Notes under the pieces: generated by a model
The model's database searches: none
The model's input: only the letters and a program-made list of their open reading frames with translations
What the model was told of the DNA's origin: nothing
Made by a program: the position numbers and the translations under genes
Part shown: in pieces, positions 9,916 through 18,893 of the stretch
Layout of the letters: each line of letters starts with the position of its first letter
Numbering within the stretch: position 1 is the stretch's first letter
Source of the DNA: Diplonema japonicum
Lineage: Eukaryota; Euglenozoa; Diplonemea; Diplonemida; Diplonemidae
Length of the DNA: 64,000 nucleotides
Direction: 5' to 3'
NCBI GenBank assembly: GCA_964019335.1
Contig: OZ025699.1
Location: 248,001 to 312,000 of the forward strand

Positions 9916-10160
9916 GTATGTCACTCTGCCTTTGTGGTCACCCTACCTTCAGGTCTTCGAAGATAGGGTTGTACGACTTGGGGGGGGGGCGGCCCTAACA
10001 GACCTTACGTCGCCACCACTAACGCCTTGTCCCGTTTGGACACCCCTATACGTGCGGGGCCGGCCAGGATTTAGCCGCGAGTTGTAGCCAAGTCGTACGA
10101 GCTTCCTTCGCGTAGAGAGATGACATTGCTGTGACCCGTTGTCGTCGTCGTCGTCGTCGT
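9916..10160 (-). promoter_or_regulatory. LINE 5' leader with long-range inverted repeat
   Basis: The region between the LINE start codon and a (GTC)n run at 10140-10159 is complex and GC-rich, as expected for a LINE internal promoter or 5' UTR. It contains an exact inverted repeat: GTACGACTTGG at 9971-9981 and CCAAGTCGTAC at 10088-10098 on the plus strand, enclosing about 106 bases with further G/C-rich segments. In the related L1Tc elements the 5' end acts as both promoter and HDV-like ribozyme. I could not fit the HDV core here, so only the pairing is claimed. Confidence 0.5.
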
Positions 10161-10345
10161 GTATTATTTTTTTTTATATTTTTTTTTTATTTTTATTTTT
10201 TTTTTGTTGTTTTTTTTTTTTTCTCTTGTTCTTTTATTTTCTTTATGTTTTTTTCTTTTTGTTATTTTTTTTTTTTGTTTTTGTTTTTTTTTTTATGGTT
10301 TTTTTTTTTTTTTTTTTTTTTTTTTATTTTTTTATTATTTTTTTT
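10160..10345. repeat. Very long T-rich tract (poly-A tail on minus strand)
   Basis: About 185 bases are almost pure T with scattered A, G and C on the plus strand. Read on the minus strand it follows the RRM-like ORF and looks like an eroded retroposon poly(A) tail. The apparent poly-phenylalanine ORFs on the plus strand are artefacts of this tract. Confidence 0.7.
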
Positions 10346-10373
10346 TTTGTAGACGAATTGGGGGGTTGGGGGC

Positions 10374-11265
10374 TTAATAGGGAAACACTTTCTTTTTTCT
10401 TTTTTTTTTCTGCAGGGGTTGGATGCTGGTCTGGACGGCTGCCAGTCCTTCCCCCTGCTTCAGCACCGCCTCCCCTTGCGCACTGACCTGTTTCTGCAGG
10501 GCCGGGTAACTGGACTGTGCTTCTGCCAGAGACGTCCTCTGTCTCTGCAGTTCCTCTCTCTGCGCGGTGATCTCCTGTCTCTGCGCCGAGAGTTCGGCCC
10601 TCTGCGCCGCAACTTCTTGATGCAGATTCTGCATCTGGGCTACCATATCTGGCGAGATTGTTGCCTGTTGTTGCTGTTGTTGGGGGGGCTCCTGTGTGTT
10701 TTTTTGGGGTGTGGCGGTCCTCTTCCTCCACTCTTCTACTGCCTTGCAGTAGAGCTGCCACCCTACCGACCGGCCGTAGAATTCCAGAAATTCTTCTGGG
10801 CTGTACCTGTCTTGGTGGACTTTTGTTCTTTTTTTTTTTTCTTCCCCCTTCCTCGACCACTTCTTCCCTCCTGCAGCCCTGGACTCCAGGGGGTCGGCCA
10901 CCTTTATCGCCGGCAGGACTTCTGCCGTGGCGCCGTTCACCTTGATGCAGGTGTGGTGGGGGGGGGTGCGTGCGGTGTAGAGGAGGAAGGACGCGCCGCG
11001 CCTTCCGTCGTCAGGATACGACCTTCTCGGTCTGCTCTGAGACCGTTGCTGCGAGAATCGCAGCTGCGCCCTTCTCCTCCACTCCCTTCGGCAACGGACC
11101 GATGATCCAGTTGCCCTTCCGCACCTCGTCCTTCTTCTCCTTCTTCTTCTCTTCTTCTTCTTCGAATACCAGATTTAACTCTGGCATCGCCGCGGCGTCT
11201 TCGTCCACCTGCATCTGCAGGCTGTCCAGGCCCGTGGAGGCGTCCGCGCTGGTCTGCTGATCCAT
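10374..11265 (-). pseudogene. RRM-like / coiled-coil ORF with frameshifts, possible LINE ORF1
   Basis: An ATG at 11265 opens MDQQTSADAS..., with an acidic-basic run (EEEEEKKKEKK), then NWIIGPLPKGVEEKGAAAIL, which resembles an RRM first strand (RNP2-like). A stop at 11011 interrupts it. In the next frame GRRGASFLLYTA resembles RNP1, and in a third, after a run of nine C, CIKVNGATAEVLPAIKVA resembles the last RRM strands. The third frame continues to 10374 with YSPEEFLEFYG, a Q/P-rich linker and a heptad-like coiled coil (repeated AQRAELSAQRQEITAQREEL). RNA binding plus coiled coil is the layout of LINE ORF1 proteins, and the stretch lies directly upstream of a LINE on the same strand. It may equally be a retrocopied host gene. 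Two frameshifts make it a pseudogene. Confidence 0.45.
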
Positions 11266-11745
11266 TTTTATAAATTTTTATTAAAATTTATTATGTGATA
11301 GTGTATCAGACCCCCCACCGATTTTTTTTTTTTTTTTTCAAAATACCAATGCAGGGCCGCCATGGAGAGCAACACCTGAGAAAAGGGAAAAAAGGTGAAG
11401 GGAAACCATGGGGAAATAGGGAGGGCAAAGGACCAGGCTTCTGCAAGCAGGAGGAGCCCTGGTCCCCCACCAACCCGTGCTCTGCTTTGGGACAGCCGAA
11501 GAGGGCTGAATTACATTATTCCCTCAGTCAAGTGAGAGAAAAACGGGGGCCTACCTTCCAGCTGGATGTCCTTCTTTGGCTGGAACCTCCGGCGGAAAGC
11601 CCCCAGGGAGGTATTGCTCCTATTGAGCGAATCATTGGTGAGTGTGAAAAAAAGGGGAAATGGGAAACAGTGAGAGGAAGGGGAAGGAAGGGAAAGGAAA
11701 GTGGGAAACACAACATTTCATTTTACACACACACGCGGGGCGATC
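11266..11745. other. No gene recognised
   Basis: This stretch holds an AT-rich patch (11266-11300), a T tract at 11322-11338, and purine-rich sequence with an (AC)n at 11724-11736. Reading frames on either strand lack domain-like sequence. Confidence 0.5.
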
Positions 11746-11747
11746 CC

Positions 11748-12023
11748 TTAGCGCAGCACGGGGGCCGCGGGACCGGCGTCAAGAGAGACCGGAGGAGGGG
11801 GCGGCACGTTCGAAGGTGCAGTGACGTCTGTAGACGCCAGGGATGATGGCGAGGTGAACAGTCCGGAGCGTGACCAGGCGAGCAGGCCAGACTCAACAAT
11901 GAGGTCGTAGATCTGGGTCACGCGTCTCGACAGAGAGAACGCTAGGGAGGGAGTACCAGCAGGAGTGTCGATCGCCCCCCTCCCGATCACAGGGCACCCA
12001 CCGACAACATGCTCCCTGGACAT
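11748..12023 (-). CDS. Small GC-rich ORF of unknown function
   Basis: Ninety-one codons run from an ATG at 12023 (MSREHVVGGCPVIG...). The sequence is much more GC-rich than its surroundings. The middle (RRVTQIYDLIVESGLLAW) could form a helix and the C-terminus is Pro/Ser-rich. I recognise no family. It lies upstream of the RRM-like pseudogene on the same strand and may belong to the same mobile element. Chance occurrence is possible. Confidence 0.2.
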   Translation of the reverse strand: MSREHVVGGCPVIGRGAIDTPAGTPSLAFSLSRRVTQIYDLIVESGLLAWSRSGLFTSPSSLASTDVTAPSNVPPPPPVSLDAGPAAPVLR

Positions 12024-12164
12024 CGGTGCTGCGTGGCAGGCTGCTGAAATGGTTTTAAGTTAGGATGAAGAAGCGAAGAAATAGATAAAAAGGGGTGGGA
12101 AAGAATAAATACTGCATACGAAAACAGAGAGTCGAGTAAAAAAGGGAAAAGGTGACTGACATCC

Positions 12165-12208
12165 TCAAGAGGAGCCTCCCACGTACCAGGAATTAAGCAG
12201 AGGTTGCT
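12165..12208. repeat. Repeat H copy 1
   Basis: A 40-base segment (CCTCCCACGTACCAGGAATT and onward to AAGCAGAGGTT) recurs nearly unchanged at 13801-13852. Both copies follow CAAGAGGA. It is probably a shared end of the GC-rich mobile debris between 12 and 14 kb. Confidence 0.6.
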
Positions 12209-12699
12209 TCCATGGCCCGTATCAGTCTATCGCCAGAAAGAATAATGAAAATAACATAACAAAGAGAAGGGGAGAAGAAACGGAAAAAGACGGCTTGGTC
12301 ATCAGAGAATGTTGACCCAAATGTGTCGGCGGACGCAGTTTAACGTCATACCCGGGACGGAAACCGGGCTGGGCACCGGAGCACACCCTTGTGCTCCTGT
12401 TCGGGCCAGCAGTCCGCACCGGCACGGAGGCATCCCCTTCAGCCGGTTTTGTTGGGCTGTGGAGCCTTTGGAAATAAATGTAAAGAAAACATAACCAGAG
12501 AGGAAGAAAGAAGTTGGGGTGCACGACAGGGCAAAAAAAAGGGAAGACATGGGGGATGAGAGTACTATTACTAAAAAAGTTTAAATCTACTTCTACTTCT
12601 CTTGCCGGCCCGGCACAGCACGCCTCGCACCCAGCAGCACACGCCACACAGACAGACCAGCGCACCTCCACCGCCACCAGTTCTCTTCCAGTGCCCCCG

Positions 12700-13240
12700 T
12701 GCACCCCACCGTCGATCCGTTTATCTGTACCCAGTTCGGCTACCGATCTGTCTGGCCTTCCAGTTGCGACAGGGCGGTCATTGCCTGGAGGGCGCCGGGA
12801 TCAACACTGTGGCCTCCACTTCGCGCGAGACCGGTCTCAGCCTCACGTCTCTCGGATGGGGTACGCTGGAACACTGGGCGACGCCGCCGCACGCATCACA
12901 CCACAACACAGCGGAACCAGCACAAACCGTACGCCACTCACCAGCGACACCAGCCACAACCCACCGCTCCTGTTCACCCCACCGTTGTCCGAGTACCTGT
13001 ACCCAGTTAGCCTGTGTCCTGACTGGCCTTTCAGTTGGGGCAGGACTGACAACGCTACAAGGGCGCCGGGAACAACCTGTGGCCTCCACTGTGTGCGAGA
13101 TCGGTCTCAGCCTCTCGACGCTGGTGGAATGAACAGGAACGGTGGGTGTCGCCGCCGCACGCAACCACGCACACGCCGCGCGATGGGAGAGAATGTTTTC
13201 GCCTTCTGTCCGACCTGTACAACCGAGCCATCCGTGTAGG
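12700..13240. repeat. Two-copy tandem duplication, about 270 bp, diverged
   Basis: The segment around CTGTACCCAGTTC (about 12730) reappears about 271 bases later as CTGTACCCAGTTA. The same spacing separates GTGGCCTCCACTTCGCGCGA from GTGGCCTCCACTGTGTGCGA and the CCGCCGCACGC segments near 12888 and 13152. The copies are only moderately similar. The second runs into the LINE RNase H fragment, so the duplicated unit is probably part of a mobile element. Open frames crossing it have no recognisable domain. Confidence 0.6.
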
Positions 13241-13544
13241 CATGGATGCCCGGGGGGAGAGCCGCAAGAGCAGCCTCGGCCGCCTTCCGCCTGTCCGCGT
13301 CTGGCGACGATCGCGTGACCCCGCCGGGGAGGTCAGTCCTGAAGTCGACCATGCCTGTCTGCCACGGGGCCGCCAGGGGCGTAGCCGACAGGTACTCGAA
13401 GTGCACCTTTGGTTCCAACCCGCATCGACGCAGTGCTTGGTAGCCAGAGCGCAGCCACCCACACCCCAGCCTGTTCGTCTGCTTCAGCTTGACCGTCTCC
13501 CTGTGAACCGGGGAGGACTGCCAGCAGAAGGCCTTCGCCGTCAT
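13107..13544 (-). pseudogene. LINE fragment, RT/RNase H junction
   Basis: The minus-strand frame reads RLGCGWLRSGYQALRRCG... ending RKAAEAALAALPPGIHAYTDGSV, after which homology stops. YTDGSV is the first catalytic strand of a LINE-type RNase H, and the preceding text matches the linker before it. The remaining RNase H is missing; the frame runs into the tandem duplication. Upstream sequence (13545-13630) is a (TTA)n and T tract. It is a truncated, dead LINE piece. Confidence 0.6.
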
Positions 13545-14215
13545 CGTCGCCGCAGCACGTTTAGGGGTTATTATTATTATTATTATTATTTTTTTTTTTT
13601 AATTCCACTTCTTTTTCGACTTGCTAAGGCCGCACCCACTAGGTGGGTTGGAAGTGTCTCGAGACGCTCACCCGGTTGCCCGGGTACTCATGACCGTTTG
13701 GCACTTTACACTTTACTTTATTTACCTTTCGTCCGTAAGCTAGAGTGCGCAATACCAAGGCTCAATACGTCCCCTGTTGCCAGTTTCAAAAGACTGGCGT
13801 CTTCAAGAGGACTCCTGGGCCTCCCACATACCAGGAATTAAGCAGAGGTTAAGAAAAGCAACAAAGACGGAACTGAACAGTAGGACCCAGGACTGAATCG
13901 ACGGCCTGCTGCTTGTCAAAATGCATCATGGACAGGCTCGAATTCCATTTTTTTTTTCTTTCTTTTTTTTTTGTGTGCCCTGTACCTCCCCCTTTTTTTT
14001 TGAAGTGACCCATCTTGCTTCGGCAAGGACTCGTTGGTCCCAACCCACTTATACACCCTCTCAAGTTTTAACCAGAAGTTTTTGTTCGTCAAGTCAAACT
14101 TAATGTAAGGATTGACAGATTGAGAGCTCTTTCTCGATCCATTGTGTGGTGGTGCATGGCCGCTCCTGGTTGGTGGAGTGATTTCTTTCCCCAGATTTTA
14201 GAGGAGAAGAAAAAA
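13545..14215. other. Repeat debris, no gene recognised
   Basis: The stretch holds a (TTA)n array at 13567-13589, a copy of repeat H at 13801-13852 and several short T tracts. I see no convincing coding potential on either strand. Confidence 0.5.
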
Positions 14216-14222
14216 AAAAAAA

Positions 14223-14318
14223 AACTCAAAGTACAGGACAAGCCCCCCGCTAGAGCCGCCCTATGGGAGGGGGGGGTCTATCTGTTAATACCCTTCTGGA
14301 GCATTGCTTTCATCCCGA
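14223..14318 (-). mobile_element. 3'-tail-only copy of LINE family 2b
   Basis: This stretch matches the 3' end of the LINE at 40697-42412: CTCAAAGTNCAGGACAANCC, a GGGCCGCCCT-like segment, a G run, GGGTCTAT, and CTTCTGGAGCATTGCTTTC. It follows an A tract on the plus strand, so the sense strand ends in T. Only about 95 bases were copied, a strongly 5'-truncated insertion. Confidence 0.75.
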
Positions 14319-14430
14319 AAAAAAAAAAAAAAAAAAAAAAAAGAAGAATAAAAGAAATATGGAGATACAAAGGAAGTAATGAGCTAAAAAAAAAGAAGAA
14401 GAAGAAAAGAAAAGAAGAAAAAAAAAACTA

Positions 14431-14517
14431 CTGTAAAAATAAGAAAAAAAGGCTTTATTTCGGACCCGAAATCTTTCTTAAACTTTTCTTTTTTTTTCCC
14501 TTACGGTTGTTTTACAG
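14431..14517. repeat. Possible MITE related to the pogo-like elements
   Basis: The unit starts CTGTAAAA and ends TTTTACAG and is flanked by TA on both sides (14429-14430, 14518-14519), like the ends of the transposon at 4321-5914. It is only 87 bases and the matching ends are about 8 bases, so chance is possible in this T-rich sequence. Confidence 0.4.
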
Positions 14518-14649
14518 TAGCAGAGAGAGCATAGACTTTTTCTTTTTTTTTTTGTTTCCTTCTTTCTTTTTTTTTTTTTTTTTTCGTTGACGTTTTGTTT
14601 CCTTCTTTTTTTTTTTTTTTTTTTGTTTTAACAATATTATTGTCGAGAC

Positions 14650-14745
14650 TAAAAACTAGTTGATGGCAGCGTAATGAGCTATTTTATTAGGTAAAATTCC
14701 GCTCGTGCGCACAAACAAATGGAGCGCCAAACTAGTTTTTTTTTT
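14650..14745. repeat. Repeat G copy (ends AAAACTAGTT / AACTAGTTTT)
   Basis: A unit bounded by AAAACTAGTT and AAACTAGTTTT contains CCGCTCGTGCGCACAAACAA and ATGGAGCGCCAAAC. The reverse complement of the latter half recurs at 42497-42540, just downstream of the glycosidase gene, and partly at 62769-62790. Confidence 0.5.
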
Positions 14746-14795
14746 TTTTTTTTTTTTTTTATTTGTGGAACGCACAGAGCAGAGAAAAGGGTTTT

Positions 14796-14838
<43 letters not shown>

Positions 14839-15024
14839 AAAACCAAAAGAGACTAATTAAAGGTGCCTGTGATCATGCTTCTTCTGCGATCCGCGTCGTG
14901 TCCTTAATGCGTGCGGTGTGCAACTCAACCCCAGCCAGGGCGCCCCTGTCGCCCTGAGCATCTGTAATACGTGCTCCCACTCGGGCGATACCGAACACAT
15001 TTGATGTACTTCTTTATATGGCAT

Positions 15025-16572
15025 CGTTTCAAACCCCCCCCCCAAAAAAAATGAGGCCAATTGACACTTTCAATATTTCTCTAAGTACTTTTTCCCAAAA
15101 AAAAAAAAGATTCTACAACTTTCCCGGCCCAGGTTAGGAAAAAAAACACCCCAGAAAATGGGAAAGTGAGCGTTACTGGTACCCAGAAAATTCAGTCCTA
15201 GGGGCAAAAATGGGTTTTTTCACTTTGCACAAATTCAGTAAAAGAGGGGGTGACAAAAATGGATGCTTTTAAACTTGCTGTTGAGAAGCTAGGGGTAAAA
15301 AAAAATGGTATTCGGACCGAGAAAGGGTAAATGGGAACACCACGGTGATCAGGACACTCGCCACAGAGGTTTTTGAGAAGCTCAGTGGCAACGACTGTGC
15401 TGCACTAGTTTGTGGCGTAGTGTGTAAAGGGGAACTTCTAGCGGCACTTCTGCTATCATTTTCTGGTTGATTTAGTAGCCAACAAGACACCACACGGCGC
15501 CAATTGGTCAGAGGCATGAGGCTTGACCACATCACACATGATGAAATAAGGGCAGCTGGCCTTACTGTTGGAAAAGTCTTGTTCCACAGTAGCATGGGCA
15601 CAGAAAAAAATAAAGAAAAAAATGGAGTGGATACTCTGGACTGACGGTGGGCGTCACTTTCGTGCAAAGGAATTTTGCTACTTTGTTCTTTTTGGTCTTC
15701 GTTATGTATATCCCGATCGGACGTTTTCCCTGTGGTTTCTGGGGGAGAAACACGGCAAAAACAACAGGGACAGCCACTTTGGTGTGCTCTCTCGTGTTTG
15801 GTTTTGGGTGCCTCGTTCCACAACAATTAAAACTGTGGAACAAATAGCTAACATCACCAATACGATACGGTGGCGCCGTGCATGTAGTTACTGATGTCTT
15901 TGGCCCGTACAAAAAAGAAAATTCTTGAGTTTCCGGATTTTACAGGTGCTATGAGCTCAGGAGCACACCGGAGGGTGTATTGCTACGTGCGCGTCCACGA
16001 GCTAGAAAGAACTAAATTACATCATCAAAGAACTCGCTGCAGACAGGGCAGAGTATGAGGACTTTCTTGATAGCCTTCCCGGACTTGAAAAACGAGAAAG
16101 AATAGTAACCAAATTACAAAAATACTCGACACCCCATGACAAGCCCAAAGCACCAAGTACACCTACGAATGAGCCTCTTAAACCCCCCCCCAAAATGCGG
16201 TAGAAGGCCTAATAGTATGAAGAAGAAACGAGGTCGCCCACTCAGCAGCAGCACATCTCAGCCGCAGAAGACTAGGAAATGAAGGTTTCCATTTCCAACA
16301 TCATTTCAGCCACCTTCTAGCAGGTGAGTTCCGCTATTTCTTGCTATTGAAAGCATGCTCTCTGACTTTACCAAAACCACTAAAACCCGATTTTTACCCT
16401 AATACTGAATTTTTCATAGGTCAAAATAGCACTCTTGAGCGATTTCTGACCCGGGTTCTTTCCTAATATGGGCCGGGAAATATGGAGAATTCTTTTTAAA
16501 GGGGGCGGCATGCCCAAAGATGCAACGAAAGTGTCAATTGGCCTCATTTTTTTGGGGGGGGTTTTTGAAATC
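15025..16572 (+). mobile_element. DNA transposon with about 40 bp TIRs, nested in repeat C
   Basis: The left end carries GTTTCAAA, a C run, an A run, then ATGAGGCCAATTGACACTTTC (ending at 15071). The right end carries the exact inverse from 16527 (GAAAGTGTCAATTGGCCTCA), then T and G runs and TTTTTGAAA. The host repeat resumes on both sides. The interior encodes broken plus-strand coding sequence (separate entry). I cannot define the target duplication. The superfamily is uncertain. Confidence 0.8.
15568..15894 (+). pseudogene. Transposase-like ORF fragment (DGGxHFR / GEKHGK motifs)
   Basis: The frame contains LWTDGGRHFRAKEFCYF and then FLGEKHGKNNRDSHFG. These motifs resemble a widespread transposon-derived protein family with conserved D-G/C-G-P-H-F-R and F-G-E-x-H-G-K blocks; the family assignment is from memory of such motifs. 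Further plus-strand pieces in other frames continue to 16290: ILEFPDFTGAMSSG near 15940, AEYEDFLDSLPGLEKRERIV near 16050, and a basic end with KKKRGRPL, an AT-hook motif, near 16225-16245. At least two frameshifts and a C-run slippage break it. It lies inside the TIR-bounded transposon. Confidence 0.5.
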
Positions 16573-16622
16573 GACCCATTATTAAATAAGTAAACTATTT
16601 CCGTGTTATCCCCACCACTCCA

Positions 16623-17030
16623 AAAAAAAAAAGGAAAAAAAAAAAAAAAAAAGAAAGAAAAAAAGGTGTTTGAGATGATTGGTTATTATGAGCACTTGTG
16701 CCGAAGCAATAAAACCTTTTAAGCAAAGTGCATCAAGTTGTTTAAAGAAAAAGAAAATAGAAAAGAAACTTGCGAATAAAAAAATCAAAATACCCCCCCC
16801 CCCCCACACCCCCCACGAGTCGCAAAAGGTACTAAAACTTTCCTGTTTCCTTCTCCATTGCTTTCTCTTGAGATTTTGCCCCCCTCCCAAAAAAAAAATC
16901 AAGTTTTATCTAATTACGCACTCAGCCTCTGGGCGTGAAATAAAAAAAAACTCGATGGGAAGAAGAATAACTATTGATTTATGAATAGCAAACCCACTTT
17001 AATTCATGAATACGTAATTTTGAAGAAGAA
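16623..17030. other. Homopolymer-rich spacer
   Basis: A tracts at 16620-16660, a C run at 16793-16805 and short unique sequence lie here. I see no gene. Confidence 0.5.
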
Positions 17031-17031
17031 A

Positions 17032-17190
17032 AAAAATAATTCTTTATGACTATATGTCTTTGTTGTTCGCACGAGCAAAAAAGGTTTTTTAAAAAGCTGC
17101 GAAAGTTTTTTGCTCGGCACAAGTTGCATATAGTTATAAAATCATTTTTTGAAAGATAAATATTTGTAACAAAAAAAAAAAAAAAAAAAA
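17032..17190 (+). repeat. Fold-back repeat A, copy 1
   Basis: This is the reference copy of a roughly 135 bp dispersed repeat. It runs from ATAATTCTTTATGACTATAT through TTGTTCGCACGAGCAAAAAA, a short A/G-rich loop, TTTTTTGCTCGGCACAAGTT, CATATAGTTATAAAATCATT to AATATTTGTAAC, followed by a long A tract. The two halves are imperfect inverted copies. It ends about 20 bases beyond the stop codon of the SGNH-like gene. Confidence 0.85.
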
Positions 17191-17202
17191 AGAAAAAAGA
17201 AA

Positions 17203-17925
17203 CTACGAGCAACCAGCAGCCCATCTAGCCTTCGCCGCCATAACCTCTCCTGACACACACGAAGAATTTGACACATAAGCTGCAAGGGGAGGGTCGCTAC
17301 ACATGATATCTAAAACCAAGTTCCCGACAGCAGAAGCCGCACGGGCTGCACTATTGTGGGTACCGTGGGAGGCCTCCTCAATCTGGAAGGTATCCAGCAT
17401 GCCGGCACCAGTGCAAGCAGAGAGGAGGTGAAGGGCCTCTCGGTGCATCGACAGCCCACAGGTAGAATTCATATTGCAATATCTAATGCTGAATAGCACC
17501 AGCGTTGTGTTTGTTGCAGCCAACCTGTCTTTGGTGTTCTTCACAAGGTTCAGGACTTCATCAAAGTACACATCAGGAGAAGAGTGCGCGGACCCAAAAT
17601 CGTTCTGACTATTCGAAACCATCACAACAGAGGCATTCCCCAGCCCGACTGTGTCTTTGAAAGGGTAAGACCCTTCATGGCCTGTTATAACATGCAGTTT
17701 TTTTGTTTTTACGCATTTTTTCGCATTATTCGTTTTTTGCCTCAGTCTGCACGTTGCCGGGACCCACTGGTAGCCCTGTAGGCTGCCTGGGAATATGTCC
17801 GCAGTGTCACCACAGAGCCTTCTGGTGTCACCAGCATCGGTGTTAAATTGCTTAAAACGAGCCCATACACTGTCACACGCCAGGAGTATAGCTACAATGT
17901 AAGTTAGTTTAAGAGCATTGTCCAT
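17203..17925 (-). CDS. Secreted SGNH/PC-esterase-like protein, catalytic residues not evident
   Basis: The 240-residue product starts at the ATG at 17925 (MDNALKLTYIVAILLACDSV), a good signal peptide. The order of features fits a divergent PC-esterase/SGNH fold: CGDTADIFPGSLQGYQWVP, then VVMVSNSQNDF (the block where family members have a D-x-V-x-x-N-x-G-like segment), TLVLFSIRYCN, and EASHGTHNSAARAASAVGNLVLDIMC, resembling the D-x-x-H block followed by the last helix. The nucleophile motif GDS is absent (TGHEGSYPF stands in roughly that place) and the Asp of D-x-x-H is His. It may be an inactive carbohydrate-binding relative. Several N-x-S/T sites suit secretion. It is the most downstream host gene of the cluster; its 3' end abuts repeat A. 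Confidence 0.6.
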   Translation of the reverse strand: MDNALKLTYIVAILLACDSVWARFKQFNTDAGDTRRLCGDTADIFPGSLQGYQWVPATCRLRQKTNNAKKCVKTKKLHVITGHEGSYPFKDTVGLGNASVVMVSNSQNDFGSAHSSPDVYFDEVLNLVKNTKDRLAATNTTLVLFSIRYCNMNSTCGLSMHREALHLLSACTGAGMLDTFQIEEASHGTHNSAARAASAVGNLVLDIMCSDPPLAAYVSNSSCVSGEVMAAKARWAAGCS

Positions 17926-18576
17926 GGTTTTCTGTTTGGTGGTAAACTTGGAGAACGGAATATATATATGTATAAAAAAAAAAAGGAAATTGAACAGAGG
18001 AATACTAGGAGAAAATGTCATAATGAGCTTTTTCCCCTCCCGTTCAGAGAAAGAAGAAGAAGAGGGGGGGAAAAAAAAGGGGGGGGGGAAACAAAATACT
18101 GTAATAACGCTTTTTTTTTTTTTACAGTTTTAAAAAAAAAATATATAAAAATAATTCCTAGTGCTTGTTTTTGTTGTAAAGAAGGGGGGGAAAAAAACAG
18201 CCCCCCCCCCCCCCACAAAGTCGCATAAGGTAATATACTTTTCTTTTTTTTTTTCTTTTTTTTTTGGAATAAGAAACAAACTTTTTTCTTTTTTCTTTTT
18301 TGATAAAATACTGCAGCCGCCGAGGAAAAAAAGGAAAAATCTTTCGGGTAAATAATTTTCCTTGATGATTTTTTTTTTTCTTCTTTCCTTTTTTTTTTTT
18401 TTTTACAGTGAACATAGTATCCAGTGTGATTGGTTAACCCTGGACTACCATGAGTAAAAGAAAAAGAAGAAATTAAAAAAAAAATAATAATAGAGAGGAA
18501 AAACAAAACAAGAATACTGGGAAAAAAAGAAAAAAGAAAAAAAAAGATAGGGGTGAATAAAGTCTGCGGCAGAAAA

Positions 18577-18611
<35 letters not shown>

Positions 18612-18861
18612 ATGAGATAAAGGAGGTTCCTGTTGGAACGTCCCCCTTGTATCGAAAAAAAAAAAAAAAAAAAAGAAAAGAAAGAGAGAAAAAGAGGGAG
18701 GGAAGACAGTTGAACCCATCGAGAGCACACTTCCCCACCCCCTTTTCCCCACCCTTTTCTATCGCCGAGTCTAGAGACAGGTAGTCATAGACAACAGACC
18801 TTACTTTTTTTTCTTTTCTATTTTTTTTTTCTTCCCATTTGGGGGGTAGGGAAACAGACGT

Positions 18862-18893
<32 letters not shown>

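Larger units (their letters stand above)
5920..10155 (-). mobile_element. LINE retrotransposon, ingi/L1Tc-like (2A-EN-RT-RNH)
   Basis: This is a nearly full-length non-LTR retrotransposon on the minus strand. Domain order is N-terminal 2A motif, APE-type endonuclease, reverse transcriptase, RNase H and a CCHC finger. The coding part spans 9915 to 5937. Its 3' end lies at an A-rich stretch directly beside the right terminus of the pogo-like element, and the 5' leader (9916-10160) starts near a (GAC)n run. N-terminal 2A plus RNase H is known from trypanosome L1Tc and ingi elements, which supports a euglenozoan host. One frameshift separates RT and RNase H, so this copy is probably dead unless the shift is programmed. 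Confidence 0.88.
14319..14866. other. A/T-tract-rich spacer with small palindromes
   Basis: Long A and T tracts dominate. Two small inverted-repeat units sit here: 14431-14517 and 14650-14745, listed separately. No gene is visible. Confidence 0.5.
14866..16622 (+). repeat. SINE-like repeat C copy, interrupted by a DNA transposon
   Basis: The first part (14866-15024) matches repeat C from CTTCTTCTGCGATCCGCGTC to GATGTACTTCTTTATAT. The last part (16590-16622, CTATTTCCGTGTTATCCCCA and CCACTCC then an A tract) is the remaining 3' end of the same repeat. The transposon at 15025-16572 sits between them. Confidence 0.7.

Noticed and set aside
9925-10160. HDV-like or hammerhead ribozyme in the LINE leader
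   Set aside because: I could not place the P1-P4 stems and catalytic strand together; only one long-range stem is clear, so it is reported as an inverted repeat.
10131-10486. Plus-strand frames rich in Phe with apparent membrane character
   Set aside because: They are translations of a T-rich tract that reads as a poly(A) tail on the other strand.
12222-12704. 160-codon minus-strand frame with cysteines
   Set aside because: Low-complexity hydrophobic text antisense to the tandem duplication, with no start context or domain.
17032-17190. Spliced-leader RNA gene
   Set aside because: Repeat A resembles no spliced-leader sequence I remember from diplonemids and lacks a leader/GT donor layout; copies are scattered rather than tandem.
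17690-17730. Possible 31-nt intron (GTAAAAAC...AACAG) in the SGNH-like gene
   Set aside because: Removing it shifts the frame and soon gives a stop, whereas the unspliced frame continues through recognisable sequence.
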